Assembly: GCF_028657195.3 (NCBI RefSeq) | Contig: NZ_JANCPR020000021.1 | Coordinates: 1 to 64,000, forward strand | Direction of reading: 5' to 3' | Source: Streptomyces iconiensis | Lineage (GTDB): Bacteria; Actinomycetota; Actinomycetes; Streptomycetales; Streptomycetaceae | DNA: 64,000 nucleotides | Part shown: positions 34,512 through 42,926 of the stretch, piece by piece | Numbering within the stretch: position 1 is the stretch's first letter | How the letters are laid out: each line of letters opens with the position of its first letter | Notes under the pieces: generated by a model | The model's input: the letters and a program-made list of their open reading frames with translations, nothing else | The model's database searches: none | What the model was told of the DNA's origin: nothing | Made by a program: the position numbers and the translations under genes

Positions 34512-35416
34512 CCACGGTCGTGACGGGTGCCTCCGGCTTCATCGGCCGCGTCCTGTGCCGCGAACTCGTCGGCGCCGGGCACGAGGTGGTGGCCCTCGAC
34601 CGCGTACCCCCCGAACCGCTCGGAGGGGTCGCCGAGTTGACGGTCGACCTGCTCGCCGACGACGGCCGGATCGACGACGCGCTGGCGGAAGCGACCACCG
34701 TCTTCCACCTGGCGGCACGTGCGGGCGTACGGGATCCGCACCCGGATAGCGCCCGCCTCCAGCACCGCGACAACGTCCTCGCCACCGAGCGGCTGCTCTC
34801 CCGGGTGCGGCACAGGACACACGTGGTCTTCACGTCCTCGTCGAGCGTCTACGGCGGCTGCAGGGGCGCGCGTGCCAGCGCGGAGGGCGACCCGCTGCTG
34901 CCGCGCGGCAGCTACGCGCGCAGCAAGGTCGCGGCCGAACGGCTGTGCCGCCAGCGGTCGGCCGTCTGCGGCCGGACCACCGTCGTACGGCCCTTCACCG
35001 TCGTCGGCGAGGGCCAGCGGGACGACATGGCCCTGCGCCGCTGGATTCACGCGGCCGTGGCCGACCGCCCCCTCACGGTCTTCGGCTCGCTCCACAGGAC
35101 CCGCGACTTCACCGACGTACGGGAGGTCGCCCGCGCGCTGATGGCCCTCGCCGAACGCGGGGTCGACGACGTGGTGAACGTGGGCACCGGCAGCCCGCGC
35201 CGGCTGAGCGAGGCCGTCGCCGCCATCGCCGAAGTGACCGGCACACGGCCCGAGGTCGAGGTGGTGGAGGCCCGCACCGACGAGGTCCCCCACACCCGGG
35301 CCGACATCACCCGCCTCGTCCACCACACCGGCGTACGCCCCCAGCTCGACCTCCCCTCCGTCATCCGCCGCATAGCCGCCGACGTCCCCACCCCCGGCAC
35401 CCGCACAACCCCCTGA
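34508..35416 (+). CDS. NAD-dependent epimerase/dehydratase (extended SDR)
   Basis: This 302-residue extended SDR has TGASGFIG near residues 6-13, the Ser in FTSSSSVYG and the Tyr-Lys pair in SYARSKVAAE. FTDVREVARALMALAE and VVNVGTGSP are typical of nucleotide-sugar epimerases. It would act on a UDP- or dTDP-sugar at C3, C4 or C5. It is coupled to the methyltransferase upstream. Together with the mutase-like flavoprotein and glycosyltransferase 10 kb away it supports a sugar-decorated product made in this region. Confidence 0.85.
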   Translation: MTTVVTGASGFIGRVLCRELVGAGHEVVALDRVPPEPLGGVAELTVDLLADDGRIDDALAEATTVFHLAARAGVRDPHPDSARLQHRDNVLATERLLSRVRHRTHVVFTSSSSVYGGCRGARASAEGDPLLPRGSYARSKVAAERLCRQRSAVCGRTTVVRPFTVVGEGQRDDMALRRWIHAAVADRPLTVFGSLHRTRDFTDVREVARALMALAERGVDDVVNVGTGSPRRLSEAVAAIAEVTGTRPEVEVVEARTDEVPHTRADITRLVHHTGVRPQLDLPSVIRRIAADVPTPGTRTTP

Positions 35417-35524
35417 CCGGGGACGGCCGGTGGCGAGTGGCCGGTGACCTGCGGGGGAGAGGCGCGGGTGGTGGTGCTCCGTATGATGTCCGCTCATGGT
35501 GAGCTTGTGTGAAAAAGGGGGATC

Positions 35525-37003
35525 ATGCGGCGCATTCTGTGTCTGTTCCTGGCGTTCTGCGGGTTGATGGCTGTCCTGTCGGTGCCTTCTGCGGCGGCGG
35601 GCAAGGCCACGGAGGTCTCGGCGGACGCGGAGGCCGTGGCCAAGTCGGCGGGGCAGAAGTGGGCTCTCAAGTCGCTGTCCAACGGCAAGTACGTCTCCGT
35701 CGAGATGGAGGACAGCGGCAAGTACGAATGGCGGCTGCGCGCCCGCGCGGACAGCGCCGGTGCGGGGGAGCGGTTCACGCTGCACACCAATCACGCCGCG
35801 AGGACCATGGGCCTGCGCTCCGCCTCCACCGGCTTCTTCGCCACGGCGGAGTTCTCCGACGCGGACGACCGCAAGGGGATGCTCAGGGCACGCGGCGGCA
35901 CGCTCGGCAGCTGGCAGCAGTTCCAGCCGGACTTCACGAAGCTGTCGGACGGCGCCTATCAGGTGACGTTCAAGTCGGTGGCCACCGGCCATGAGCGCGA
36001 GTACGTCGATGTCGGCGACGACGGAACCCTCGCCGCCAGGTCTTCCGCGCCGGGACAGCGGGCCCAGTTCGCGCTGGTGCCGGTGCGGGGGACGGCCAAC
36101 GACAGCCCGCCCGCGCCCCGTTCGGCCCCGGCAGGCGCGCTCAACGTGATGACGTGGAACGTGTGCGCCAACAACACGAACTGCCACTGGACGAACCGAC
36201 TGGCCGGGTACAAGGAGCTGAACTCCCAGATCAAGGGGCGGCTCAAGGACCCGCAGGGCGGCGGGCTGCCCGATGTCGTCCTCTTCCAGGAGTTCTGCGA
36301 GAAGCACGCCAAGCGCGTCGAGGAGATGCTGGAGGAGTCGACCGGCCGCGGCTGGAACGTCAGGTTCGCGCCGATCCACCGCCGCGAGGGCGGTCCGCTC
36401 ATCCAGACGCAGTGCAAGATGGCGGGGCCCGAGGGCGGCAAGCTCGACCGCGGTGCTTACGGCGTCGCCCTCGCCGTTCCCGATGACAACGTGTGGTACC
36501 AGCGCTTCGACTTCACCTCTCCCTCGGACAAGGAACAGCGCACCGCACTGTGCGCCGCGCTGCCTTCGCGCGCCGTGATGGCGTGCACCGGGCACCTCAG
36601 CGCCGGCAAGGGGTACGACGACGAGGACGGGAGCGTACGCCGCACGCAGGCCGTTGAACTGCGCAAGCTGGCCGACGGCTGGGCAGCGCGCGGCTACCGC
36701 CCGGTCTTCGGCGGCGACATGAACCTCGTCCCGCCCTACCCGGAGGCCGACGTGGACAAGGGCGGGCCCAGCGATGCGCTGAACCCCGTGTACGACCGCT
36801 ACCTGGAATGCGACCAGAAGAGCCCGGACGCGCCGCGTACGGGTGCCCCGACCGCGAACGGCAGCGGTGGGGTGCCCACCAGGAAGCTGGACTACCTCTT
36901 CGGCCCGAACTCGGCCTCTTTCAGCCGCTGTTCCGTATCCGCCACCTCCGGCCTCTCGGACCACTGGACGCTGTACGGCACCCTGTCGCTCCCCGCGACC
37001 TGA
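35525..37003 (+). CDS. Secreted endonuclease/exonuclease/phosphatase-family protein with N-terminal beta-trefoil
   Basis: A 492-residue secreted protein. The signal peptide is residues 1-25 (MRR then a Leu/Ala core, SAAAG). Residues about 40-190 look like a fascin/RICIN-type trefoil (KWALKSLSNGKYVSVEMED; TMGLRS; FKSVATGHEREYVDV). From about residue 207 the EEP nuclease domain follows: VMTWNVCANN, VLFQEFCE, CTGHLSAG, FGGDMNL, LDYLFG and the final SDHW catalytic Asp-His. It cleaves a nucleic acid or phosphodiester outside the cell. Eight Cys in the nuclease domain suggest disulfides. It stands alone. Confidence 0.85.
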   Translation: MRRILCLFLAFCGLMAVLSVPSAAAGKATEVSADAEAVAKSAGQKWALKSLSNGKYVSVEMEDSGKYEWRLRARADSAGAGERFTLHTNHAARTMGLRSASTGFFATAEFSDADDRKGMLRARGGTLGSWQQFQPDFTKLSDGAYQVTFKSVATGHEREYVDVGDDGTLAARSSAPGQRAQFALVPVRGTANDSPPAPRSAPAGALNVMTWNVCANNTNCHWTNRLAGYKELNSQIKGRLKDPQGGGLPDVVLFQEFCEKHAKRVEEMLEESTGRGWNVRFAPIHRREGGPLIQTQCKMAGPEGGKLDRGAYGVALAVPDDNVWYQRFDFTSPSDKEQRTALCAALPSRAVMACTGHLSAGKGYDDEDGSVRRTQAVELRKLADGWAARGYRPVFGGDMNLVPPYPEADVDKGGPSDALNPVYDRYLECDQKSPDAPRTGAPTANGSGGVPTRKLDYLFGPNSASFSRCSVSATSGLSDHWTLYGTLSLPAT

Positions 37004-37152
37004 TCGACCCGCTCCCGGGCGCGGCCTGATCCGCCACCGGTCTGATCCGCCACCGGGCAGGGCGCGTGGGCGAGGGCGTCGCGCGAGGCGGGCAACGCTC
37101 CTAGGTTGTGGGGGCGAGAACAGCTGAACGAAGCATGGGAGGGCGAGGGCGC
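37004..37152. other. Intergenic region with a 16-bp direct repeat
   Basis: CTGATCCGCCACCGG occurs at 37026-37040 and again at 37042-37056. It lies just after the nuclease gene and may mark its 3' end. No gene or strong hairpin was found in the rest of the region. Confidence 0.45.
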
Positions 37153-38001
37153 ATGACCGACAGTCCCGACAGGGCGGACACGGGCGAACGGATCGACACC
37201 ACGGTGGCGCATTCGGCGCGGATCTGGGACTACTGGACCGGCGGCAAGGACCACTACGAGGCCGACCGGCTGGCGGGCGACAAGGTACAGGACGTCTTCC
37301 CCGGCATGACCACCCTCGCGCGCGTGGGGCGGCACTTCATCGGCCGCACGGTGCGGTACCTCGCGGGGGAAGCCGGCATCCGGCAGTTCCTGGACATCGG
37401 TACGGGGCTGCCGACCGTGGACAACACCCACGAGGTCGCACAGCGCGTGGCTCCCGGGTCCCGCATCGTCTACGTGGACAACGACCCCCTGGTCCTCGCC
37501 CATGCGCACGCCCTGCTCACCAGCACCCGGGAGGGCGCGACCCGTTACGTCGAGGCCGATGTGCGGCAGCCGGAGAAGATCCTGGAGGCCGCAGCACCCA
37601 CCCTGGACCTGGACAAGCCGGTCGCGGTGATGCTGATGGGCATCCTCGCGCACGTGTCCGACTACGACGAGGCACGCGCGATCGTACGGCGCCTGATGCG
37701 GGACCTCCCGCCCGGCAGCCACCTGGCGGTACGGGACGGCACCAACACGGACCCCCTCTACGTGAAGGCACTGGAGGGCTACAACCGCAGCGGCGCCGTC
37801 CCCTACGTACCCCGCAGTCCCGAACAGGTGGCCGGGTTCCTCGACGGCCTCGAACTGGTCGAACCCGGCGTCGTCTCCTGCCCACAATGGCGCCCCGAGG
37901 CACCCGAGGTCGGGCCGCGCAAGGAGGTCTCCCTGTACGGAGGGGTCGGTCGCAAGCTTGCCGGGGGGCCTCTCCTGGGGGAGTTCGGGAGGACGAAGTG
38001 A
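37153..38001 (+). CDS. SAM-dependent methyltransferase, DUF574/Methyltransf_19 family
   Basis: This 282-residue protein belongs to the actinomycete-specific DUF574 methyltransferase family. HSARIWDYWTGGKDHYEADR near residues 21-40 is its hallmark, with FLDIGTGLPTVDNTHE as SAM motif I, VYVDNDPLVLAHA, and VAVMLMGILAHV. Function is unknown; Streptomyces genomes hold many copies. I chose ATG 37153, which has a G-rich AGGGCGAGGG site; ATG 37135 is possible. It converges with the decayed graspetide maturase. Methyltransferases accompany some graspetide clusters, so a former link is possible. Confidence 0.85.
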   Translation: MTDSPDRADTGERIDTTVAHSARIWDYWTGGKDHYEADRLAGDKVQDVFPGMTTLARVGRHFIGRTVRYLAGEAGIRQFLDIGTGLPTVDNTHEVAQRVAPGSRIVYVDNDPLVLAHAHALLTSTREGATRYVEADVRQPEKILEAAAPTLDLDKPVAVMLMGILAHVSDYDEARAIVRRLMRDLPPGSHLAVRDGTNTDPLYVKALEGYNRSGAVPYVPRSPEQVAGFLDGLELVEPGVVSCPQWRPEAPEVGPRKEVSLYGGVGRKLAGGPLLGEFGRTK

Positions 38002-38011
38002 CCGCCAGGGC

Positions 38012-38749
38012 CTACCGCATGTCGTACGCCGATCGTGACATGAAGGGGCAGGCCATCCGGGCCCGCAGCATTGAGCGATTGATGTGTGTAGCAGGTGGAG
38101 TGCAGGCGCCGGCTGGCGGCGGCGGTGAGGTCGGGGTCGATGTCCAGGTGCCAGGCCCCGTCATCACCAACGAGGAAGTCCAGGGCCGCGTACCGGAGTT
38201 CGAAGAATCCCACGAGGGCGCCGGCGCCGCGCGCCACCGTCTCGGGCACCTCGCACACTCTGTAGGTGCAGGCGCCGTAGTCGCGGCGGAAGTCGATGCT
38301 CGCGGCTGGGGAATGGGTATGGATCTCGGCGGCGAACAGATGGCCGTCCACGGCGGTGAGCCGTACCTCGTACGCCTTGTCGATCCACTCGGAGAAGTGG
38401 TGCGCCGTCGCAGCCACCGCTTCGGTGATCTCATCCGCGCAGACCTTCGATGTCCACGAGGCGTACGTCCTGCCCCCGTGGGTGGTGGGCCGCCGCCGAC
38501 GCTCTTGTAGGCGGCGAGGCCGCCGGGCAGGGAGGCCACGAATCTCCTGGCCGCGGCCGGGTCGTTGGTCACCATGGTCAGCGGAATACGCAGGCCGCAC
38601 CGCGCTGCCTCGGCCAGCGCGCGGGGCCCGGACCCGGCGGCGGCGTTGGCGCGCGGGCGGTTGACCCATGTGCAGGACAGAGCGGACAGCACGCCACCGA
38701 AACCCGCGCTGGCCTCGGCCGGCGCCCACCTCTCGACGTCGGCCGGCAT
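38012..38749 (-). pseudogene. Truncated and frameshifted ATP-grasp graspetide (RiPP) maturase
   Basis: The minus strand encodes recognisable parts of an ATP-grasp ribosomal peptide maturase (TgmB/MvdD-like). In one frame from 38749 down it reads GFGGVLSALSCTWVNRP, LAEAARCGLRIPLTMVTNDP and GGLAAYKSVGGG. After a C-run at 38473-38477 the similarity moves to another frame: SWTSKVCADEITEAVAATAH, FAAEIHTHSPAASIDF, FFELRYAALDFLVGDDG and WHLDIDPDL. The first 80 or so residues expected before the ATP-grasp core are missing, because the precursor remnant ends only 16 bases upstream. I read this as an inactivated gene. A sequencing error could explain the frameshift but not the missing N-terminus. Confidence 0.65.
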
Positions 38750-38764
38750 CCCAGCGGCGGGCGG

Positions 38765-38977
38765 TCACTCTTTGTCGGTGCCGCCGTCGTCGGTGAAGAT
38801 CTGGTTGTCCTCCTTGGTCTGGGTGACCGTCTGGGCCGAGCTGCCCATGGACGGGCTGTCGATGAACGGGTCGCCGGTCGCGGCCACGACGGTGAGCTGC
38901 TGCTCGGGGCTGTAGGCCAGGGGCCCGGGCCAGGCGGGGGGCGCCGTCTCCCGGCCAACGCCCGCTTGCCCTGTTGC
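38765..38977 (-). pseudogene. Remnant of a graspetide-type RiPP precursor
   Basis: The minus strand is open from just after a stop at 38978-38980 to the TGA at 38765-38767. The peptide includes PLAYSPEQQLTVVAATGDPF, IDSPSMGSSAQTVTQTKED and NQIFTDDGGTDKE. The Thr/Ser-plus-acidic C-terminus and the position directly upstream of an ATP-grasp maturase fit the putative ATP-grasp-modified RiPP family, in which Thr/Ser/Lys and Asp/Glu side chains are joined. No start codon exists in this frame before the stop. A GTG with plausible context is in a neighbouring frame, next to a 23-bp duplication. The N-terminus therefore seems frameshifted. Confidence 0.55.
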
Positions 38978-39015
38978 TCACGCCTGGGTAGTCCTGCTGC
39001 TCACGCCTGGGTAGT
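38970..39015 (+). repeat. 23-bp tandem duplication at the lost start of the RiPP precursor
   Basis: Bases 38970-38992 and 38993-39015 are identical except one position (T 38974 versus C 38997). The unit contains TGCTCACGCCTGGGTAGT. A 23-base duplication shifts the frame, and it sits exactly where the precursor start should be. It may be the inactivating event or a later slip. Confidence 0.8.
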
Positions 39016-39263
39016 GGGGGGAAGGGCCGCAGATGGTCTCCGTTCTGAGACGGCTGTGCGTGCCGGGACCTGCTGGCGCTCCCTCGCGGACCGCCCCGAC
39101 TCCTGACCGCCGACACGCGAACTCATCGCGCCGCAACCGTCGTTACCCGCGACGACGTCAGATCCGGCGCGCTGCGGTCGCGCGCCCGTGCGGCGGAGCC
39201 GCATGTGTTACCGACCCGCGGCTCTTGTGGGGCGCGACTTCCGTGGCGGGGGGCCGGGGCGGT

Positions 39264-39719
39264 TCAGGGGTGGGCGAGGGGTTTGTGGAGGATGTAGTTG
39301 AAGCCGAACTCGGTCTCTGTCTCCCGGACATCGGTGTAGCCGAGCTTGAGGTAGAAGTGGTGCGCGGTGATGCTGGCGCCGGTCTCCATGTGACCGAAGC
39401 CGTCGCGTGCGGCCTCGGCTTCGATGTGTTCCATGAGTTGGCGGCCTATTCCCCGTCCGGCCAGGTCGGGGTCGACGAACATCGAGTAGATCGTGTTGCC
39501 TTCCCGGGAGACGGTGCCGAGGACCCTGGTGTCCTCGGCCACGGAGATGAGGCGGCTGCGGGACAGTTCGGTGAACCGCTCGGCCGTGAAGTGCGCGCAC
39601 ATCTTGTCGATGATGTGAGCCGGGTAGTCACGGCTGTTCACCTCCCGCAGACAGCGTCGGACGATCTCCGCCACGCGCGGGGCATCGCCGGGACGGAACG
39701 GCCGGACTCCGATGGTCAT
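39264..39719 (-). CDS. GNAT-family N-acetyltransferase
   Basis: This 151-residue GNAT protein has IYSMFVDPDLAGRGIGRQLMEHIE, the acetyl-CoA pyrophosphate-binding R-x-x-G-x-G/A loop near residues 83-102. A final YLKLGYTDVRETE matches the family's FYxKxGF segment. The substrate is unknown. ATG 39719 has AGGAG four bases upstream, but that ribosome site can pair with an upstream sequence (39755-39762), so translation may be controlled by RNA structure. Confidence 0.85.
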   Translation of the reverse strand: MTIGVRPFRPGDAPRVAEIVRRCLREVNSRDYPAHIIDKMCAHFTAERFTELSRSRLISVAEDTRVLGTVSREGNTIYSMFVDPDLAGRGIGRQLMEHIEAEAARDGFGHMETGASITAHHFYLKLGYTDVRETETEFGFNYILHKPLAHP

Positions 39720-39723
39720 GGCG

Positions 39724-39762
39724 TCTCCTCGTAGGTGCTCGTCGACAGTGCTCGCGAGGAGA
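39724..39762 (-). promoter_or_regulatory. Hairpin that can mask the ribosome site of the GNAT gene
   Basis: In the minus-strand transcript TCTCCTCG (39762-39755) is followed 23 bases later by CGAGGAGA (39731-39724), which holds the Shine-Dalgarno of the acetyltransferase. The eight pairs are perfect. This geometry could act as a thermosensor, a riboregulator or a target for a leader-binding factor. A chance match cannot be excluded. Confidence 0.45.
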
Positions 39763-39926
39763 ACTCGCTACAGGTGCTCGCTCGCAAGATCCGAATGTCT
39801 CAGACGCGCCCCGCCGGTCATCGGCCGGTGCCGGGACCCACGAGTTGATCCGCGTCCGCGACGGTGTGCAGCATGTGCGCGCTCACCAGCGGAGTCCGGT
39901 TCCGCCGGCGGTGCTGGGCGTGGACG

Positions 39927-41558
39927 TCAGAGGCTCGGGTGGCGGTGGGTCGGCCGGCCGTCGACCGCCGTGAGCAGGACGGGGAGTTCGGGCAGTTCGG
40001 TGGCCGGCGTGGTGAGCGGGTTGTCGGCGAATACGGTGAGGTCGCCGCGGTGGCCGACGGCGAGGCGGCCCGCCTCGTGCTCCTCGCCTGCCGCGCGTGC
40101 CGGGCCCAGCGTCATGCCCTGGAGGGCCTCCAGCGCCGTCAGCGCCTGCTCGGGCCCGTGCGGCGGCTCGGTGAGCGCGCGGGAGGGGCGGCGGTGGCGG
40201 GCTCCCGCCATGACGGCGAGCGGGGGGTAGGGGGCGATGGGCCAGTCGGAGCCGAGCACGACCGTGGCTCCCGCGTCCCACAGGTCACGGCAGCGCCAGG
40301 CACGTGCGGCACGCTCCTCGCCGAGCCGCCGGGACCAGTTGTCGGTGTGGTCGGCGCGCGTGAAGTCGCAGCAGTGCGTGGGCTGCATGGACGCGACGAC
40401 ATCGAGCTGCGCGAAGCGGCGCAGGGCGTCGTCCGGCACGGTCTCGATGTGCTCGATCCGGTGCCGGGCCCCGCGGCCCTCGCCGCCTCCCTCAGCGAGC
40501 GCCTTCTCGACGGAGTCGAGCGCGTGCCGCACGGCCGCGTCACCGATCGCGTGCGTGGCCGTGGGCACCCCGGCCCTGTGGAGCGCTCCGACGACCCGGG
40601 TGTAGTCCTCCGGGTCCGGCCAGAAGGCGTGCGCCGACTCGCCGTGACAGTCGGGGTGTTCCAGCCAGGCTGTGCCGTTGTCGATGGTGCCGTCCATGAA
40701 GAGCTTCACGCCCTCGGTCCGCCACAGCCCGCCCCCTGCGCCCTGCTGCGCGATGAGCGCGCGCAGCGCGTCGGGGTCGGCGCCCGGCTGGCACCAGGGC
40801 GCGACCCGCAGCCGCACCGGAAGTTCTCCCGCCGCTTCGAGTTCGGCGTAGAACGCGAGGCTGTCGCCCCCCGCGTCCATGGCGTGGCCTCCGGTGATCC
40901 CGGCGGCTGCCATGCCGCGCAGCGCGGTGGAGAGGAGGGCGCGGCGCTCCTCGTACGTGGGCTGCGGCGCCGCGCGTTCGACGAGTGCGCAGGCGGCGTC
41001 CTCCAGGAGCAGCCCGGTGGGCCGTCCCGCGTCGTCGCAGACCACCTCGGCCGCCTGGTCGAAGGTCCGCGGCCCGTCGACGCCCGCGAGTTCGAGGGCA
41101 CGCGGGGACGCCAGCATCGAGTGCGCGTCGAAGAGCCGGAGCAGGGCGGGTACGCCGTCGAGTACGGGCACGAAGGCGGCGGTCTCCACGGCACGCTCAC
41201 CGAAGACGTTCGGGTCGAGCCCCCACCCGTGCAGCCAGTCGCCGGGCGCGAGCGTACGCACCTCACGGGCCAGTGCCTCGCGCACCGCGTCGAGGTCGCC
41301 GCAACCCGACAGGTCGAGTCCGTGGGTGAGTTCGGCGCCGTGGACGGGGTGGAGGTGCCCGTCCACGAGGCCGGGGGTGACAACGGCTCCGCCGAGGTCG
41401 ACGACCGTCGTCGAGGCGTTCGCGAGCGCGCGTACCTCGCGGTCGTCGCCCAGGGCCGAGACCCGCCCCCCGGAGACGGCCAAGGCCGTGTCCGGCAGGA
41501 AGTCGCCGGTGGCCGGATCGAGCAGACGGGCGGAAAGCAGAACGAGACTGGCGTGCAC
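39927..41558 (-). CDS. Amidohydrolase, YtcJ-like
   Basis: This 543-residue metal-dependent amidohydrolase has VVTPGLVDGHLHPVHG with the metal HxH, a long insertion, GVKLFMDGTIDNGTAWL, then ATHAIGDAAV, HRIEHIETV and LGSDWPIAPYPPL as the final metal Asp. This order is the YtcJ/exoenzyme-regulator group. The likely reaction is hydrolysis of an amide, N-acyl or cyclic ureide. GTG 41558 has a strong AAGGAGG site. It follows the TetR gene on the same strand by 180 bases. With the urease, agmatine deiminase and NCS1 permease it suggests a nitrogen-salvage locus. Confidence 0.9.
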   Translation of the reverse strand: MHASLVLLSARLLDPATGDFLPDTALAVSGGRVSALGDDREVRALANASTTVVDLGGAVVTPGLVDGHLHPVHGAELTHGLDLSGCGDLDAVREALAREVRTLAPGDWLHGWGLDPNVFGERAVETAAFVPVLDGVPALLRLFDAHSMLASPRALELAGVDGPRTFDQAAEVVCDDAGRPTGLLLEDAACALVERAAPQPTYEERRALLSTALRGMAAAGITGGHAMDAGGDSLAFYAELEAAGELPVRLRVAPWCQPGADPDALRALIAQQGAGGGLWRTEGVKLFMDGTIDNGTAWLEHPDCHGESAHAFWPDPEDYTRVVGALHRAGVPTATHAIGDAAVRHALDSVEKALAEGGGEGRGARHRIEHIETVPDDALRRFAQLDVVASMQPTHCCDFTRADHTDNWSRRLGEERAARAWRCRDLWDAGATVVLGSDWPIAPYPPLAVMAGARHRRPSRALTEPPHGPEQALTALEALQGMTLGPARAAGEEHEAGRLAVGHRGDLTVFADNPLTTPATELPELPVLLTAVDGRPTHRHPSL

Positions 41559-41738
41559 AGTGCCTCCTTGAGTGGACTGGTCAGTTCGTGCGGCGGACTG
41601 CTCGACGCGGGGGCCGCTGGTGCTGCGGGGCCCCGCCGGTGCTACGGGGCACCGCCGGCAGTGCCTCGGTACCGCTGGGTGCCGGGGCGCACCCCCGTTG
41701 GCCCCCCGGACCGAGCGCGCGCCGACCGGCGCGGTGGA

Positions 41739-42854
41739 TCAACAACCGGTGCTGGTGGACTCGTCGGCGGAAGGGGCGGCTTCGCCGGGGCCGGTGGGAC
41801 GGCCGCCGGGAGCGGAAGTGCCGGGCCCGCCAGCCGCATTGGGCCCACCGCCCGCATTGGGCCCACCGCCCGCAGCGGGCCGACCGGCCGCATGGGGCTG
41901 ACCCGGCGCGGGCTCACCGGCGGCAGCAGGCCCACTGGAGGCAGCGGGTCGACCAGGCGCGGTCCCGCCAGCCGGAGCGGGCCCACTGGCACTGGGCCCA
42001 CTCGCAGCAGCAGGCCGATCAGGCGCGGGCTCACCGGCCGCATGGGGCCCACTGGAGGCAGCGGGCCGACCAGGCGCGGACCCACCAGCCGGAACGGGCC
42101 CACCGGCACTGGGTCGATCAGGCGCGGACCCACCAGCCGGAACGGGCCCACCGGGCGCGGGCCCACTCGCAGCACCGGGCCGACCGGCAGCAGGCGCACC
42201 GGGCCCGCCCGCAGCGCCGGGCCCGCCCGCCAGGGCGAACGTGCCGGCCGCGAGGCCGAGTTCGCTCTCGGCGGTGGTCGCGGCCATGCGGGAGACCGTG
42301 GGCGGGTGGCCGGCGGTGCCGGTGTTGACGTACGCGGCGAGGCCGTCGATCACCACGATGATCCGGATCGCGGCGACGTACGGATCGTCGGTACGGAACT
42401 CGCCCTCGGCGACGCCCTCCTGGATCAGCTCCGCCAGCCGTTCGCGCCACGCGGCCTCCTGGGCGGCGACCCGCTCCCGCAGCGGGGGCCGGTAGCGGCT
42501 GAGGTGGCGGGCGTTGATCCAGAGTCGACTGATGTCGTTGTACGCCTCGCCCGTCGCATCTGTGAAGAACCGGGTGAGCCGCAGGACGGGACTGTCCCCT
42601 GACCTGGCAGGCGGCAGCAGTACGTCGAGTTCACCGCTCGCGGCGCTGGTGAACGCCTCGGCGACCAGTTCGTCCACGGCGGGGAAGTAGTGGCTGATCA
42701 ACCCGGGCCGGACGTCGAGCTGTTCGCCGATCCGCCGGAGGGTGATGCACTCCAACCCCTCATTCAGTGCGACAGCGGCGGCAGATTCAACGATTTCCGC
42801 ACGTCTTTCGGCAGGTGACTTACGGATTCGCTTGCGCGGAACGCTTGACGGCAT
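41739..42854 (-). CDS. TetR-family regulator with a long low-complexity tail
   Basis: This 371-residue protein has an ordinary TetR core in residues 1-205: helix-turn-helix ITLRRIGEQLDVRPGLISHYFPAVDEL and a ligand domain ending in ESELGLAAGTFALAG. From about residue 210 to the end follow 160 residues of Gly/Pro/Ala/Ser built from a repeating unit such as GGPVPAGGSAPDRP and AASSGPHAAGEPAPDRP. TetR proteins are normally about 200 residues, so the tail is extra. It is divergent from the NCS1 permease with an operator-like site between. It probably controls the permease-deiminase-urease operon and itself. Confidence 0.8.
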   Translation of the reverse strand: MPSSVPRKRIRKSPAERRAEIVESAAAVALNEGLECITLRRIGEQLDVRPGLISHYFPAVDELVAEAFTSAASGELDVLLPPARSGDSPVLRLTRFFTDATGEAYNDISRLWINARHLSRYRPPLRERVAAQEAAWRERLAELIQEGVAEGEFRTDDPYVAAIRIIVVIDGLAAYVNTGTAGHPPTVSRMAATTAESELGLAAGTFALAGGPGAAGGPGAPAAGRPGAASGPAPGGPVPAGGSAPDRPSAGGPVPAGGSAPGRPAASSGPHAAGEPAPDRPAAASGPSASGPAPAGGTAPGRPAASSGPAAAGEPAPGQPHAAGRPAAGGGPNAGGGPNAAGGPGTSAPGGRPTGPGEAAPSADESTSTGC

Positions 42855-42865
42855 ACCGCGGATGC

Positions 42866-42885
42866 TATTGAGTGTGCGCCCAATA
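42866..42885 (+). promoter_or_regulatory. Candidate TetR operator TATTG-N10-CAATA
   Basis: TATTG (42866-42870) and CAATA (42881-42885) flank AGTGTGCGCC in the 72-base space between the TetR start and the NCS1 permease start. Its position between divergent starts and its dyad symmetry make it the likely TetR site. Confidence 0.5.
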
Positions 42886-42926
42886 AGCAAGGCAGGCGGG
42901 TAACTACCCAGCACCCGGAGGGGACT

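Noticed and set aside
39864..42602. 912-codon plus-strand frame over the amidohydrolase and TetR genes
   Set aside because: Both minus-strand genes show complete family motifs. The plus translation is Arg/Gly-rich and repetitive.
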